A stretch of DNA of 64,000 nt from Betaproteobacteria bacterium (GTDB lineage Bacteria > Pseudomonadota > Gammaproteobacteria > Burkholderiales > Casimicrobiaceae), in contig READ01000041.1 of assembly GCA_004293675.1 (NCBI GenBank), forward strand, positions 1 to 64,000, given 5' to 3'. The notes under the pieces are model-generated. The model did not search any database. It saw only the letters and a list, made by a program, of their open reading frames with translations, and was not told the origin of the DNA. How positions within the stretch are numbered: position 1 is the first letter of the stretch; the number at the start of each line of letters is the position of its first letter. This document shows positions 54,264 to 63,246 of the stretch, piece by piece. The position numbers were made by a program, and so were the translations under genes.

Positions 54264-54385
54264 TCCCAGCTATACCTGACTAGGCCTTGCAAAATATGGG
54301 GTCTACGGCATTTCTATTTTATTTCAATAAATAATAAAAACTGTCCAATAGCCTTATTTCATATGGCATTTAATACTATTGTTGA
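54264..54385. repeat. Dispersed intergenic hairpin element, copy G
   Basis: Left part CCCAGCTATACCTGACTAGG, then CCTTGCAAAATATGGGGTCT. Right part AGCCTTATTTCATATGGCAT, then TTAATACTATTG. The right arm is the exact complement-type core (ATGCCATATGAAATAAGGC). It lies just downstream of the MBL-fold gene, and copy H lies upstream of the patatin, in opposite orientation. Confidence 0.6.
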
Positions 54386-54404
54386 TAGTACATTTTGTAC
54401 ACAC

Positions 54405-55526
54405 TTAGATTTCCAATCGCAGCACCAGCGGCTCGTTGGCTACATTGTCCGTCTCATTAAATACGGTGTCGTAGCCCAGCGTTGCGCGCAATTTATCGTT
54501 GTCCCAGTGCTCGGTAAACGCGCTGCGGTAATTGAAGTACAGCGTGGTGGGTTGATGGTGATTTCGCGCGATGATGCGCTGGATAGCTTCCTGGTCTGGG
54601 TGTTTAAAGATCGCGCCGCTGGTGCTGATTAGGTAATTTGGGCACTCGATCAGCGAGAGCAATTCATCGTTGGTATTGCCTTTGCTGCCGTGATGCGCAA
54701 TTTTGATTGCGTCAACGGCAAGTCGCTCAACACCGCGCTCGACCAGCAATCGCTTGATGGAATCGCTGACGACATCAGGATGCGCGTCCCCCAAAAACAG
54801 CGCGCTGATGCCCGCGTATTCCAGCAGAAACGCGATGCTCGAACCGTTGGCCGCAGCCTTGTCGGGTTTGGCTTGCTTCTTTAACGCCGCGTCGATTTCG
54901 GGTGTTGAGCCCAGCAAGCCTTCTTTGGGCAAATATTTCTTTTGCTTGGCCAGCGCGTCCCACGCCGCTTCAAGGTCACCCGGCTGGAAATTTTCAACAT
55001 CTTTTTGCCACGCCGATCGCATCTTTTTGAGCTTTTCGCTATTGGGCGAGAGCAGCGTGATGTGCAAATCGTCAGCCAGTTTCACCCTAGGCAGCGGCCC
55101 TGTGTCGGGGACGCCGACGGCTTTCCCGCCAAAGGCCGTATTCCATTTCGCCGTGCCCAATCGTGCTTCGATGAGTGCACTGAAAAACTCGCCCTGATTG
55201 CCGCCCAAGCTATCGTCTTGCAAGTGTTTCCAGCCGTTGAACCAGACTTCTTTGGTATTGAACTTCCACGTATTTTTCAGCGGTGCAAAGAGCCGAACCA
55301 AGCCGTCGACATGGTCGGTGTCGACATGCGTCAGCACAATCAATTCAAATGTCGAAGCGCCGTCTTCGAGCGCCGCAATGCGCGCTTCAAGCGATTTCCA
55401 ACGCCCGATCGGACCGCCGTCAATCAGTACGCGTCGGGTTCGTGTTGCGCTGCCGTACTCCAACCAAATGCAGTCGCCATGGGCTGCGCGGAGCATTTCG
55501 ATTTGCAGGAAATTTTTCATCGCCAT
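54405..55526 (-). CDS. ComEC-like MBL-fold metallohydrolase of the patatin-CHAT operon
   Basis: 373 residues from ATG 55526 with AGGAG seven bases upstream; the preceding gene's stop is 12 bp away. A metallo-beta-lactamase fold with THVDTDHVDG (H-x-D/H-x-D-H), IAFLLEYAGISALFLGDAHP and IKIAHHGSKGN, as in the C-terminal domain of ComEC/Rec2. These are usually nucleases or phosphodiesterases. No signal peptide or membrane helices are seen, so it is probably cytosolic. It is the third gene of a three-gene operon. Confidence 0.9.
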   Translation of the reverse strand: MAMKNFLQIEMLRAAHGDCIWLEYGSATRTRRVLIDGGPIGRWKSLEARIAALEDGASTFELIVLTHVDTDHVDGLVRLFAPLKNTWKFNTKEVWFNGWKHLQDDSLGGNQGEFFSALIEARLGTAKWNTAFGGKAVGVPDTGPLPRVKLADDLHITLLSPNSEKLKKMRSAWQKDVENFQPGDLEAAWDALAKQKKYLPKEGLLGSTPEIDAALKKQAKPDKAAANGSSIAFLLEYAGISALFLGDAHPDVVSDSIKRLLVERGVERLAVDAIKIAHHGSKGNTNDELLSLIECPNYLISTSGAIFKHPDQEAIQRIIARNHHQPTTLYFNYRSAFTEHWDNDKLRATLGYDTVFNETDNVANEPLVLRLEI

Positions 55527-55537
55527 AAAAGCGCTCC

Positions 55538-58417
55538 TTAGTGTTTTGGCGCAATCGTCCAATCCGCGTCACCGTAGGCCACCACACACAGCGCCATCGG
55601 CAAACTATCGAGCAGCGCTTGGCGCTTGGTGTCGCGCAGAATTTCTCCGAATTGGTCGTTGCTGGCGTCGGCCTCCGCGCGCTCGATCAGTCGCTTGACC
55701 ATCGCTGTGCCCACGGCGACGGCGTGCTCACCAAACACCGTTGCCACGGTCGACACCACGATGGCTGCACCGGCAGCCCGAAAGTCGCGCACGTGGCTGC
55801 CAAATTGCTGCGCAGTGCTCGAAACATCACACCCCAAGAGCAGCACAAGGGGCGGTGCCGTATTGGGCATTCGCACATGTACGGGAAGGGGCGCACCACC
55901 GGGCGTGGAAATGGGATCGCCGTAGCGAACCAGTCGCAGCGTGCTCATCGCCTGTTTTCCTATTTCGAGCTTGGCGTTGATATTGGTGCCCGCGTGGTGC
56001 GGAAATGCGACTAATAATTGCGGCGTGTGTTTGGCGACGGCCGCCGCCCATTCATCCCAATTTTCTGCTTCAACGACTGCGCCGTGAACTGACAATTTCA
56101 GCGCATCGATGAGGGGTTTGACTCGCGGCTGTTTGACAATTTCGCTGTATCCGATCACCGCATCTTCGTGAATTGCCAATGCGCTGCGTTGTGCGGTGGC
56201 TTCGCTTTGCAAGATAAATGCGGCACCGTCGGGGTTATTTTGCTTTGCCGAAAAGACGTGACGCTCAATCACCTTTCGAATGCCCCAAAATCCCATCGGG
56301 CACACGTGTTGTGTTGGATCTTTTCGACCGGGGCAGGTGCGCTTGCAGTGTCCAGATTTGAGCGCATCGCGATGCTCGGGGCACAGCTTTGCCACGGCGT
56401 CATCGGGCATGCCGTAATCGTAGACAAACTCGATTGGAACGATGGCGTCGCTGCGGGTGCTCACGATCTGAATGTGAGTGATCGCGTCGCTTAGAAAATC
56501 AATATCACCGGTGGTATTGGGCTCGATTTGCTCGCGAATGAGAGACGTAAAAAGCTCGGTGCCGAGCATCGCCAGCGTCACAAACAATTTCGGGTTCTCG
56601 CCTTTGTCGAGCCCGTCGGCAAAGTCAACCACGTTGGTGGCCACCGCCGACAGTTCAACGTTGATCGCTTTGACGACATCATCAATCGTCGACAGATCTT
56701 TGGCCCACGCGCGACGATCTGAAAGCGCGGTCATTCGCGGCGTGTTTGATACGTCATGATTAAAAACGAGCGCCAAATCGAAACGACGACGTTGATCGAG
56801 CGAAGTCCAATCGTGGCGAACCAGCGCCTCGTCGGTGAGCGTCATTTTCACGTCACTGCCGACCACCGCCTCTCTTGATGCAACGACCACGGTTCGCAGC
56901 AGCGCGGTTTGCAAAATGCGTCCGCGATGCACGATGCTGATACGCGCTTCGAAATCACCGGCTGCGCGGGGCGTAAACAAAAATTCGGCTTCGCTACTCG
57001 CGCCCACCGAAGGCAAATGAATGTCTTTGACCATCGGCTCATCGAGTTGCTGCGGTTCGAAAAACATCACCTGCAAACGATGTCCATTGGGGCTGATGGG
57101 AAGCTTATCTTCGGGAAACGATGCGGTGCTGCTCATCCACTGCGCGTCTGAGTTTTCGCCGATGCGAATGCGTAGCAGCACGGGTTGAGCCTTAACCAAA
57201 GCGCCGAGCAGCGGTGAATTGGGTGCGTCGGGGCCGGTGTCGCTCACGCCGAAACATTGTTGCTGAACGAAACGCGCCGGGCGCGACTCTGCTGCAACTC
57301 TGGCTGCGGTTGAGCGCATCGCCGTGGACAAATCGGCCATCGCTGCCGCCTCGCCCGATTCGTGGGCAAACGCGAAATCCCCAGCGGAGGCCATGATTGC
57401 AGAGCGCAGCGCGCGATTGGCGGGCTGCGGCGACGGCGGGGGCCCTGCGCGCTTGGTCAGTCGATGCACCGCGGGTTCGCCCAGATCAATGGCGGCGCTC
57501 GCGGGCATCTGCTCCAAACGCTCAGCCAGCTTCTCAATTTGCGCGCTGGTTTGGCTCGCCGCAATGAACTCGGCGTTGGCGTAGAGCGTCGCGTTACGAC
57601 CGAACGCCAAGGCAAACGCAGCATCGATGGGCGCATTGTGCGACAGTTCGAAGCACATGGCGTTGAGCTGTCGTGCGGTCTCATCAATGCTTCGTGGGGC
57701 AAGCGCTTCGCGGGTATCGATCAAACCGATACCGGCTGCCGAAACTCGGGCAGCGATGGCGCTCAGCAGCGGCCACGCGCTATCAATGGAATCGTTTCCG
57801 AGCCCGGCAATAATCACAAAGCGCGCGCGAATTCGCAGCCCGCTGGCAAGCAGCGTCGTGAGCGCAGCCGCCACCGATTCTGAGATAAACAAGATTTCGC
57901 AGCGATCGTGATTTCGATCTGCCGCTACAAATTCAAACGGCCAATCCGGCGGATCAAATTGCCGAAGTACGCGAAACGGCTCTGCAATCGAATCACCTTC
58001 GAGCGCCGACACCGTAAACGGAAGTTTCCACTGCGCCGCGCCGGCCAGCGCAGGGCTTGGCGCAATGCATACGGCATCAACGTCGGTGATGCGGCGCAAC
58101 CACGCTGCCCACAACGTCTGTGCAGCAATCGATTGGCCCGCCACGGTGAAGCGATAGGGGCGCTGCCGTGCGCCATGAAAATGGCGCCACGCGCTGAGTG
58201 CTTGTTGTGCGCTGAGACTTGTCGCGGCTGTGTCAGCGGTCAATCGCCATTGAATTCGCGTACCGCGACCGGCTGCGGCGTCGGCGGCGAGATGCGGTGT
58301 CGATTGGTCGCCATCGGTGCGGCCTTCGAGCATGCCGAGCGCCGCTAGGGCCTGAGCGAATTCGTCGTCGCTCAGCGCCATGCCCCATTGCGTTAAAAAA
58401 AGTCGATCCATCGTCAT
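55538..58417 (-). CDS. CHAT-domain (caspase-like) protease of the patatin operon
   Basis: 959 residues. The C-terminal about 160 residues form a CHAT domain with catalytic His in LLVAFPHHAGTNI (H807/H808) and Cys in LVLLLGCDVSST (C863), followed by AAIVVSTVATVFGEHAVAVG. A cysteine cluster precedes it (C679, C691, C695, C706), which could bind zinc. The middle (about 440-560) is beta-rich with LFTPRAAGDFEARISIVHRG. The N-terminal about 400 residues are unrecognised, perhaps a sensor. Start ATG 58417 or 58411. Between patatin and MBL genes with gaps of 26 and 11 bp. The most probable role is a sensor-protease in a defence or cell-death module. Confidence 0.85.
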   Translation of the reverse strand: MTMDRLFLTQWGMALSDDEFAQALAALGMLEGRTDGDQSTPHLAADAAAGRGTRIQWRLTADTAATSLSAQQALSAWRHFHGARQRPYRFTVAGQSIAAQTLWAAWLRRITDVDAVCIAPSPALAGAAQWKLPFTVSALEGDSIAEPFRVLRQFDPPDWPFEFVAADRNHDRCEILFISESVAAALTTLLASGLRIRARFVIIAGLGNDSIDSAWPLLSAIAARVSAAGIGLIDTREALAPRSIDETARQLNAMCFELSHNAPIDAAFALAFGRNATLYANAEFIAASQTSAQIEKLAERLEQMPASAAIDLGEPAVHRLTKRAGPPPSPQPANRALRSAIMASAGDFAFAHESGEAAAMADLSTAMRSTAARVAAESRPARFVQQQCFGVSDTGPDAPNSPLLGALVKAQPVLLRIRIGENSDAQWMSSTASFPEDKLPISPNGHRLQVMFFEPQQLDEPMVKDIHLPSVGASSEAEFLFTPRAAGDFEARISIVHRGRILQTALLRTVVVASREAVVGSDVKMTLTDEALVRHDWTSLDQRRRFDLALVFNHDVSNTPRMTALSDRRAWAKDLSTIDDVVKAINVELSAVATNVVDFADGLDKGENPKLFVTLAMLGTELFTSLIREQIEPNTTGDIDFLSDAITHIQIVSTRSDAIVPIEFVYDYGMPDDAVAKLCPEHRDALKSGHCKRTCPGRKDPTQHVCPMGFWGIRKVIERHVFSAKQNNPDGAAFILQSEATAQRSALAIHEDAVIGYSEIVKQPRVKPLIDALKLSVHGAVVEAENWDEWAAAVAKHTPQLLVAFPHHAGTNINAKLEIGKQAMSTLRLVRYGDPISTPGGAPLPVHVRMPNTAPPLVLLLGCDVSSTAQQFGSHVRDFRAAGAAIVVSTVATVFGEHAVAVGTAMVKRLIERAEADASNDQFGEILRDTKRQALLDSLPMALCVVAYGDADWTIAPKH

Positions 58418-58443
58418 GCCCGCTGTTGATCTGAGTCAATGAT

Positions 58444-59565
58444 TTAGCTCAACCTCGTGTTCGGAAAGGGCAGTCCGGCCGATGGCGGGATAACGAGCTC
58501 CGCGCGCACACGAAGTGCTGCGTCGGCCAGCGCGTAGCCCCAGTTGATGAGCTCGGCTTGCCGCGTCGCATCAATGCTCGCCAAACGTGTGGGTTCGTTT
58601 TCCAATGCGTCGGTGGTCGGGCTGTCAGTTGCGAGCGCCTGCGCGGCGTTGAAATCAGCAATCTTGGTGCCGATGCCCCAATACGCGCCGCGCTCGCGCT
58701 TGGCGATGAAATCGTCGACCAAATTTCGCTTTCGCAGCGCTCGCGTTTGATCGATCAAAATGTCTCGAACTCGGCTGAGTTGACTGAAGTAATCACCGCG
58801 TTGTTTTTGCTCGATGGCGAAGGGCGCACCCGCGTCGCTCACTAGCGCGATGTCAACTTTTCCGACGAGAGATTCCAAACCCATGTTGTCGTAAATCCCG
58901 CCGTCGGCCAAGACGATTTTCTCTCGGAGCGCGTCAACGTTGTCCGCCAAATCGCCCAGGTCGCCTTCGTTGGTCCAATCACTGGCGCTGGTCTTCACAA
59001 TGACTGGCGAAAACAGCGGTGGAAACGCGCTTGATGCAGTCACTGCGGTGGCGAGTTTGACGGCGCTGTTCCTTGAAATCCCGAGTTTGTAGTCGGCGAT
59101 ATAGTCTTGCCGCAGTCGAAAGCTGCGACCCGTTTGCATGTTGGTCGCGTAAAAGATGAAGGTTGGATTGCCATCGGTTTTCGCCGCTGGAATATCGCGA
59201 AGCATCGATTGCCCGAACAGTGCGTCTTCGTAGTGCGAACACAGATAATCACCCGCGCTTTTGAACGGCGTAATCCAACCCAGCAGACCGGCTTCAATGT
59301 CGGCCGTTTCGCTGCAAAATTTTTGTAGGGGCGCGGCGATGGCCGCTTGGAAATTGCTCGCTCGGCCGTCAACAAATTGCAATGACTGCCAGCGATGCGC
59401 GAGCACCCCGGCAAGTATCGAGCCGCCGGACACGCTCGTCACACGATCGAGCTTGCCCAGTAATCCCGCGTCGCTCAGTCGCCACAGGCTCCCGAGTCCG
59501 AACAGCGTCGCGCGAAATCCGCCGCCGGAAAGCGCGATGCCAAGGGTGTTGCCATTGATTGCCAT
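58444..59565 (-). CDS. Patatin-like phospholipase of the CHAT/MBL operon
   Basis: 373 residues from ATG 59565 (MAINGNTLGIALSGGGFRAT) with AAAGGCG upstream. First gene of the operon. The patatin oxyanion loop is GIALSGGGFRATLFGLG, the nucleophile elbow is RVTSVSGGSILAG (Ser in the S-V-S-G-G form) and the dyad Asp is in LADGGIYDNMGLESL. AFPPLFSPVI is also typical. The G-x-S-x-G is altered to T-S-V-S-G-G, a form seen in other patatin subfamilies. Likely a phospholipase effector that attacks membranes, by analogy with CBASS CapV, but this is inference. Confidence 0.88.
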   Translation of the reverse strand: MAINGNTLGIALSGGGFRATLFGLGSLWRLSDAGLLGKLDRVTSVSGGSILAGVLAHRWQSLQFVDGRASNFQAAIAAPLQKFCSETADIEAGLLGWITPFKSAGDYLCSHYEDALFGQSMLRDIPAAKTDGNPTFIFYATNMQTGRSFRLRQDYIADYKLGISRNSAVKLATAVTASSAFPPLFSPVIVKTSASDWTNEGDLGDLADNVDALREKIVLADGGIYDNMGLESLVGKVDIALVSDAGAPFAIEQKQRGDYFSQLSRVRDILIDQTRALRKRNLVDDFIAKRERGAYWGIGTKIADFNAAQALATDSPTTDALENEPTRLASIDATRQAELINWGYALADAALRVRAELVIPPSAGLPFPNTRLS

Positions 59566-59754
59566 GAGCGAGCGCCTTTCGTTGATCGGGCATCGCAAAT
59601 GGGTGGCACGACGCCTTATTGGTCAGGACGATGTGGCCATTCAATGTGCGCCAGCGCAGCGCGGTTTTCTCACGACGGATACAAAAAAAGCTGACCGTAA
59701 CTAACCTCGGCGGCACTGTTGCCTTCCGTTTACCGCGGAACGATACGGAAATTT

Positions 59755-59870
59755 GCAGCTATTCCTGCGTATGCCTATTGAAATAAGGCTTTGGTGACCC
59801 AACATGTTATTTTCAATGAGTCATCAAATTCTCTTTTAGGCCACAGTTTGTAAGGCGTTGAGAGAAATTG
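59755..59870. repeat. Dispersed intergenic hairpin element, copy H
   Basis: Left part GCAGCTATTCCTGCGTATGC, then CTATTGAAATAAGGCTTTGG. Right part TTAGGCCACAGTTTGTAAGG, then CGTTGAGAG. The core ATGCCTATTGAAATAAGGC is the family hairpin. It lies upstream of the patatin-CHAT-MBL operon, opposite in orientation to copy G. No other gene is seen in 59566-60151; both divergent promoters should lie there. Confidence 0.6.
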
Positions 59871-60151
59871 TTGGTTTCGTTCGCACCAATTGGGTTCGTC
59901 GCCGCCAAAAATTCGATAAAAACCTATGTAAATCAAGGTTTTGAAGGCACTCAAGCACGACCAATCTCCAAACTGTGACGCCGAGCAATCGCACACGGAT
60001 TGCCAGCACGACGGCACGCTGCGAGCATAAAATTAGCGGTGCGTTCGATTTTGTGAATCCCAGCGGAAACTCCGGTGGTTTAGTTGATCTAATGCTTCGG
60101 TTCGGCGCTCTCGCCGCATCGTTTTTTCTTGAAACCCCAGGAGCAGTTCTC

Positions 60152-61348
60152 TTGTTAGATTCTCTCGTTTCGCTGGCCGCTGGCGCCGTTGATTTACCGT
60201 GGTGGGGTTACATCCTTGCCGTGCTCGCGCTGTGCCATGTGACCATCGCATCCGTCACCATTTTTCTGCATCGCGCGCAAGCCCATCGCGGCGTTGATTT
60301 GCATCCGATCGTGTCGCATTTTTTCCGAGCGTGGCTCTGGTTGTCGACCGGCATGGTCACCAAAGAATGGGTGGCGATCCATCGTAAACACCACGCCAAG
60401 TGCGACACCGTCGAAGACCCGCACAGCCCTGTGCATTACGGTCATTTCGGCGTGCTGCGATTCGGCGTGGATATGTACCGCAAAGAGGCCAAAAACCTCG
60501 ACACGTTAGAGCGCTACGGCCACGGCACGCCCGACGATTGGATTGAGCGCAACCTCTACACCAAGTATTCGTGGCAGGGCATGGCGCTCTCGCTGTTCAT
60601 TTTCTTGGGCGTGTTTGGCGTCATTGGTCTGTCGATGTGGTGCATCCAGCTGATCTGGATTCCGATCACCGCTGCTGGCATCATCAATGGCACCGGTCAT
60701 CACCTCGGCTACCGAAATCATCACACCGAAGATGCATCAACCAACATCGTGCCCATCGGCATTTTGATTGGCGGCGAAGAGCTACATAACAACCACCACG
60801 CGTATGGCGCCTCGGCAAAGTTTTCCGTGCGTTGGTACGAATTCGACATTGGTTGGATGTACATCCAAATTTTGTCGGCGCTGGGCCTGGCGTCCGTTCG
60901 CAAAGTTGCGCCTGCGTTGAAGCTCCGCCCCACCGAGGGCGAAACGCACGACACCTTAGAAGCCATCATCACGCACCGCTACCGCGTGATGCAGGATTAC
61001 GCCAAGGTCGTAAAGCTCACCGCTCGCGACGAGTTCGCAAAGCTCAAAGCCCGCGCCGAACGTGGTGAGATTCACCTGCCCGATCTGCGCCAAACGCTCG
61101 CCGATTTCCGCGCCGATGCCAGCACGCTCGCCGACGCACAACGCGCTCGCTTGGCAACGCTATTCGCTCACAGCGAAGCGCTAAAAAAGCTCTACCAAAT
61201 GCGCCAAGAACTCACCGCGATTTGGGCACGCTCCACGGAATCCAAAGAGCAATTGATCGCCCGCTGGAAGCAATGGCGCACCAACGCCGAGAGCTCCAAC
61301 ATCGCGCCGCTTCAGGCGTTTTCGATGCGCTTGGCAAGGTTTGCTTAA
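60152..61348 (+). CDS. Acyl-CoA (delta-9-type) fatty acid desaturase
   Basis: 398 residues from TTG 60152 (LDSLVSLAAGAVDLPWWGYI), chosen because AGGAG lies 9-10 bases upstream and the family starts there; an ATG at 60092 with a longer N-terminus is an alternative. Di-iron histidine boxes: HRAQAHR, HRKHHAKCD and LHNNHHAYG. Four membrane helices (e.g. ILAVLALCHVTIASVTIFLH, LSLFIFLGVFGVIGLSMWCI). A C-terminal helical extension of about 130 residues (KLTARDEFAKLKARAERGEI...) is charged and coiled-coil-like. It inserts a double bond in membrane acyl chains. Confidence 0.88.
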   Translation: MLDSLVSLAAGAVDLPWWGYILAVLALCHVTIASVTIFLHRAQAHRGVDLHPIVSHFFRAWLWLSTGMVTKEWVAIHRKHHAKCDTVEDPHSPVHYGHFGVLRFGVDMYRKEAKNLDTLERYGHGTPDDWIERNLYTKYSWQGMALSLFIFLGVFGVIGLSMWCIQLIWIPITAAGIINGTGHHLGYRNHHTEDASTNIVPIGILIGGEELHNNHHAYGASAKFSVRWYEFDIGWMYIQILSALGLASVRKVAPALKLRPTEGETHDTLEAIITHRYRVMQDYAKVVKLTARDEFAKLKARAERGEIHLPDLRQTLADFRADASTLADAQRARLATLFAHSEALKKLYQMRQELTAIWARSTESKEQLIARWKQWRTNAESSNIAPLQAFSMRLARFA

Positions 61349-61367
61349 GCACTTGCGCGTCACCAAG

Positions 61368-61394
61368 AAGCCCGCTTTTGCGGGCTTTTTTTTG
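61368..61394 (+). terminator. Rho-independent terminator after the desaturase gene
   Basis: The stem AAGCCCGC / GCGGGCTT around TTTT, followed by TTTTTTTG. It lies 20 bp after the desaturase stop and so ends that transcript. Confidence 0.92.
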
Positions 61395-61442
61395 CATTTC
61401 GCTTTTGACTCGTCACCTGCTACGATCTTCGCAATTCAGAGG

Positions 61443-62858
61443 ATGGCCGGAGACCAAGTGGACTTACTATTTCGGCGGTTGCGCGCGTTGATGTTATTTG
61501 TAGTGGTTTCGGTGACGGTCGGCTCAGCCGCAGCGGAAGTTTCTTGCTCCTCCAGTTCAGCCGTTCCCGAACTCATAACAGCCAAAACGCCGTCGTTGGA
61601 CGTAGTTTTGCTCTTCCATTCGCGTGCGTCCACTCCCGAACCTATTGATGCGCTACAACGGTTCGCGAAGCGGGTGGGTATGCGTGTTTTGGTTGGCTCA
61701 TTCGCGTCAAACCGCGTAGGGGCTGACGGCTCCAAATCTACCATCGTGGCAGCCTTAGAGCGCGATTCATCAAAATTCTTTGTGCCCACCGCAGAGTACT
61801 TGAGTTTCAAGGCGAGGGGGCTCAGCGAGTCCGACAAAGTGAAAGTGGTCGGATCAAAATCCGCTTTATCTATTTCGTTCGCCCTGCCCACGCAGAACGG
61901 AATGAGTGAATTCGTAGTCGCCAACTCAGTCGTTTCCTCCCTCGCCAACGAAACGGAAGCTTTTATTTTTGATCGTGGCACTCGCGAAGTCTTCTCGGGG
62001 AAGTCGTGGGCAGACGTTAGAACGGGCGAACCACCCGATCTTCTATCCGTTGACAAACACATCACTATTCACGTCTACCGGGACAAAGACTATCTGCGAG
62101 CGGTCACGTTGGGCATGAGCAAGTTTGGATTGCCCGAGCTGGCTGTTCCTGAGCTGGGAAGCGATCAGACCGAGCCGGTCGGACAGTTGGTTAACGCGAT
62201 CGCGCAACGGATCGTTGAGGCTCCCCTCTCAGTCAACAGAGGAACGTCGGTTTTTTCAGTCCAAGCGATGAAACCGACGCAGTGGAAGAAGAGTCTTCTA
62301 AGTAAGTCGCCTAGGGCAATGCCGGGTGACGTGCGAGTCTGCCTGCGTGAGGGCCTGCCGCACGAGGGAGACGCTGAAAACCGATTGTTAAACATAGGGT
62401 TTGATCTAGAGCAGGGCTCTGACCGCCATGCGAAACGCTCTGCTTTCTTACGTCGAGCGTTCGGCGCGAGCGATTCGGATGTGCGCTTGGCGAGGTCTGG
62501 TGACGACGAGCTATTGGCTGCGAGTCGGAGAGCCCGGGACAAGATTCCGAGATTGCGGGCGGATTTCGTTGCGGGTCTCGCGCCGCGAGAGCGGCTCGCC
62601 GTTAAGGCTGCGTTCAAAACCGATCGAAGTGGAGTCGAGTACATGTGGGTCCAAATCGCTTCGTGGAACAAAGACGGCGAAATTCGCGGTTTGCTCTTGA
62701 ACGAGCCAAGGGAGATACCCACCCTGCAGGTTGGTCAGGAGGTTCGCGTGCGAGAGTCGGATTTCTACGACTACATTCGAACCTTTGAGGACGGGCGTGT
62801 GGAAGGCAACGAGACTGGCAAGTTGCTCGAAACGCGCGCTAAAGCGCGACGACCATGA
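61443..62858 (+). CDS. Exported DUF2314-domain protein
   Basis: 471 residues from ATG 61443. An N-terminal signal-like segment (ALMLFVVVSVTVGSAAAEV) suggests export. Residues about 30-330 are unrecognised; the C-terminal about 110 form a DUF2314 (YegJ) domain: ARDKIPRLRADFVAGLAPRE, FMWVQIASW-type strand EYMWVQIASWNKDGEIRGLL, LNEPREIPTLQVGQEVRV and DFYDYIRTFEDGRVEGNET. Function of DUF2314 is unknown; proteins in this family are often near immunity-like or signalling genes. No operon partner. Confidence 0.8.
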   Translation: MAGDQVDLLFRRLRALMLFVVVSVTVGSAAAEVSCSSSSAVPELITAKTPSLDVVLLFHSRASTPEPIDALQRFAKRVGMRVLVGSFASNRVGADGSKSTIVAALERDSSKFFVPTAEYLSFKARGLSESDKVKVVGSKSALSISFALPTQNGMSEFVVANSVVSSLANETEAFIFDRGTREVFSGKSWADVRTGEPPDLLSVDKHITIHVYRDKDYLRAVTLGMSKFGLPELAVPELGSDQTEPVGQLVNAIAQRIVEAPLSVNRGTSVFSVQAMKPTQWKKSLLSKSPRAMPGDVRVCLREGLPHEGDAENRLLNIGFDLEQGSDRHAKRSAFLRRAFGASDSDVRLARSGDDELLAASRRARDKIPRLRADFVAGLAPRERLAVKAAFKTDRSGVEYMWVQIASWNKDGEIRGLLLNEPREIPTLQVGQEVRVRESDFYDYIRTFEDGRVEGNETGKLLETRAKARRP

Positions 62859-63246
62859 CGCGCCGCGCTATCTTGGCGGTGTTCGCGTAAAAAGTTGGCT
62901 GGTGAGAAATGGTCGAGTACTTTGCAAATCAATTGACATGTCTACGATTGCCTTGATGTTCGATCGGCGGCAGTCGGCTTCTAAGCGCCTCGTCCGGACA
63001 CCGCGGGGAGGTCACGTCGATGCTTTTGCTAGCCGAGTGACCCGAGGGAAAGTGAAACTTCCCTCGGCTCAATCCACTGTCGGATGCACTGTTGCAAATC
63101 CATATTCGACTGGAGCGTCGACACCAGTAAAGGTTTGCGTTGCTGACCCTTCAATGCAGAAGGTGCCGTCGGTGGCCGTGCGTTTTAACCAAGCGCTCGC
63201 TAACTCCGAACACACTGCGTCACAGCGTTGAGCCGAGAGAAAGCCA
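62859..63246. other. Intergenic stretch with a strong hairpin
   Basis: 388 bp. Open frames on both strands here (one at 63069-63326 minus) match nothing I recognise. A perfect 9-bp hairpin at 63042-63067 (CCGAGGGAA / TTCCCTCGG around AGTGAAAC) lies immediately beyond the end of the minus frame, but no T-run follows. It may be a transcript end or a decayed gene; not called as a CDS. Confidence 0.35.

Noticed and set aside
62731-63231. 166-codon plus frame overlapping the end of the DUF2314 gene
   Set aside because: Overlaps a well-supported gene and has no recognisable features.
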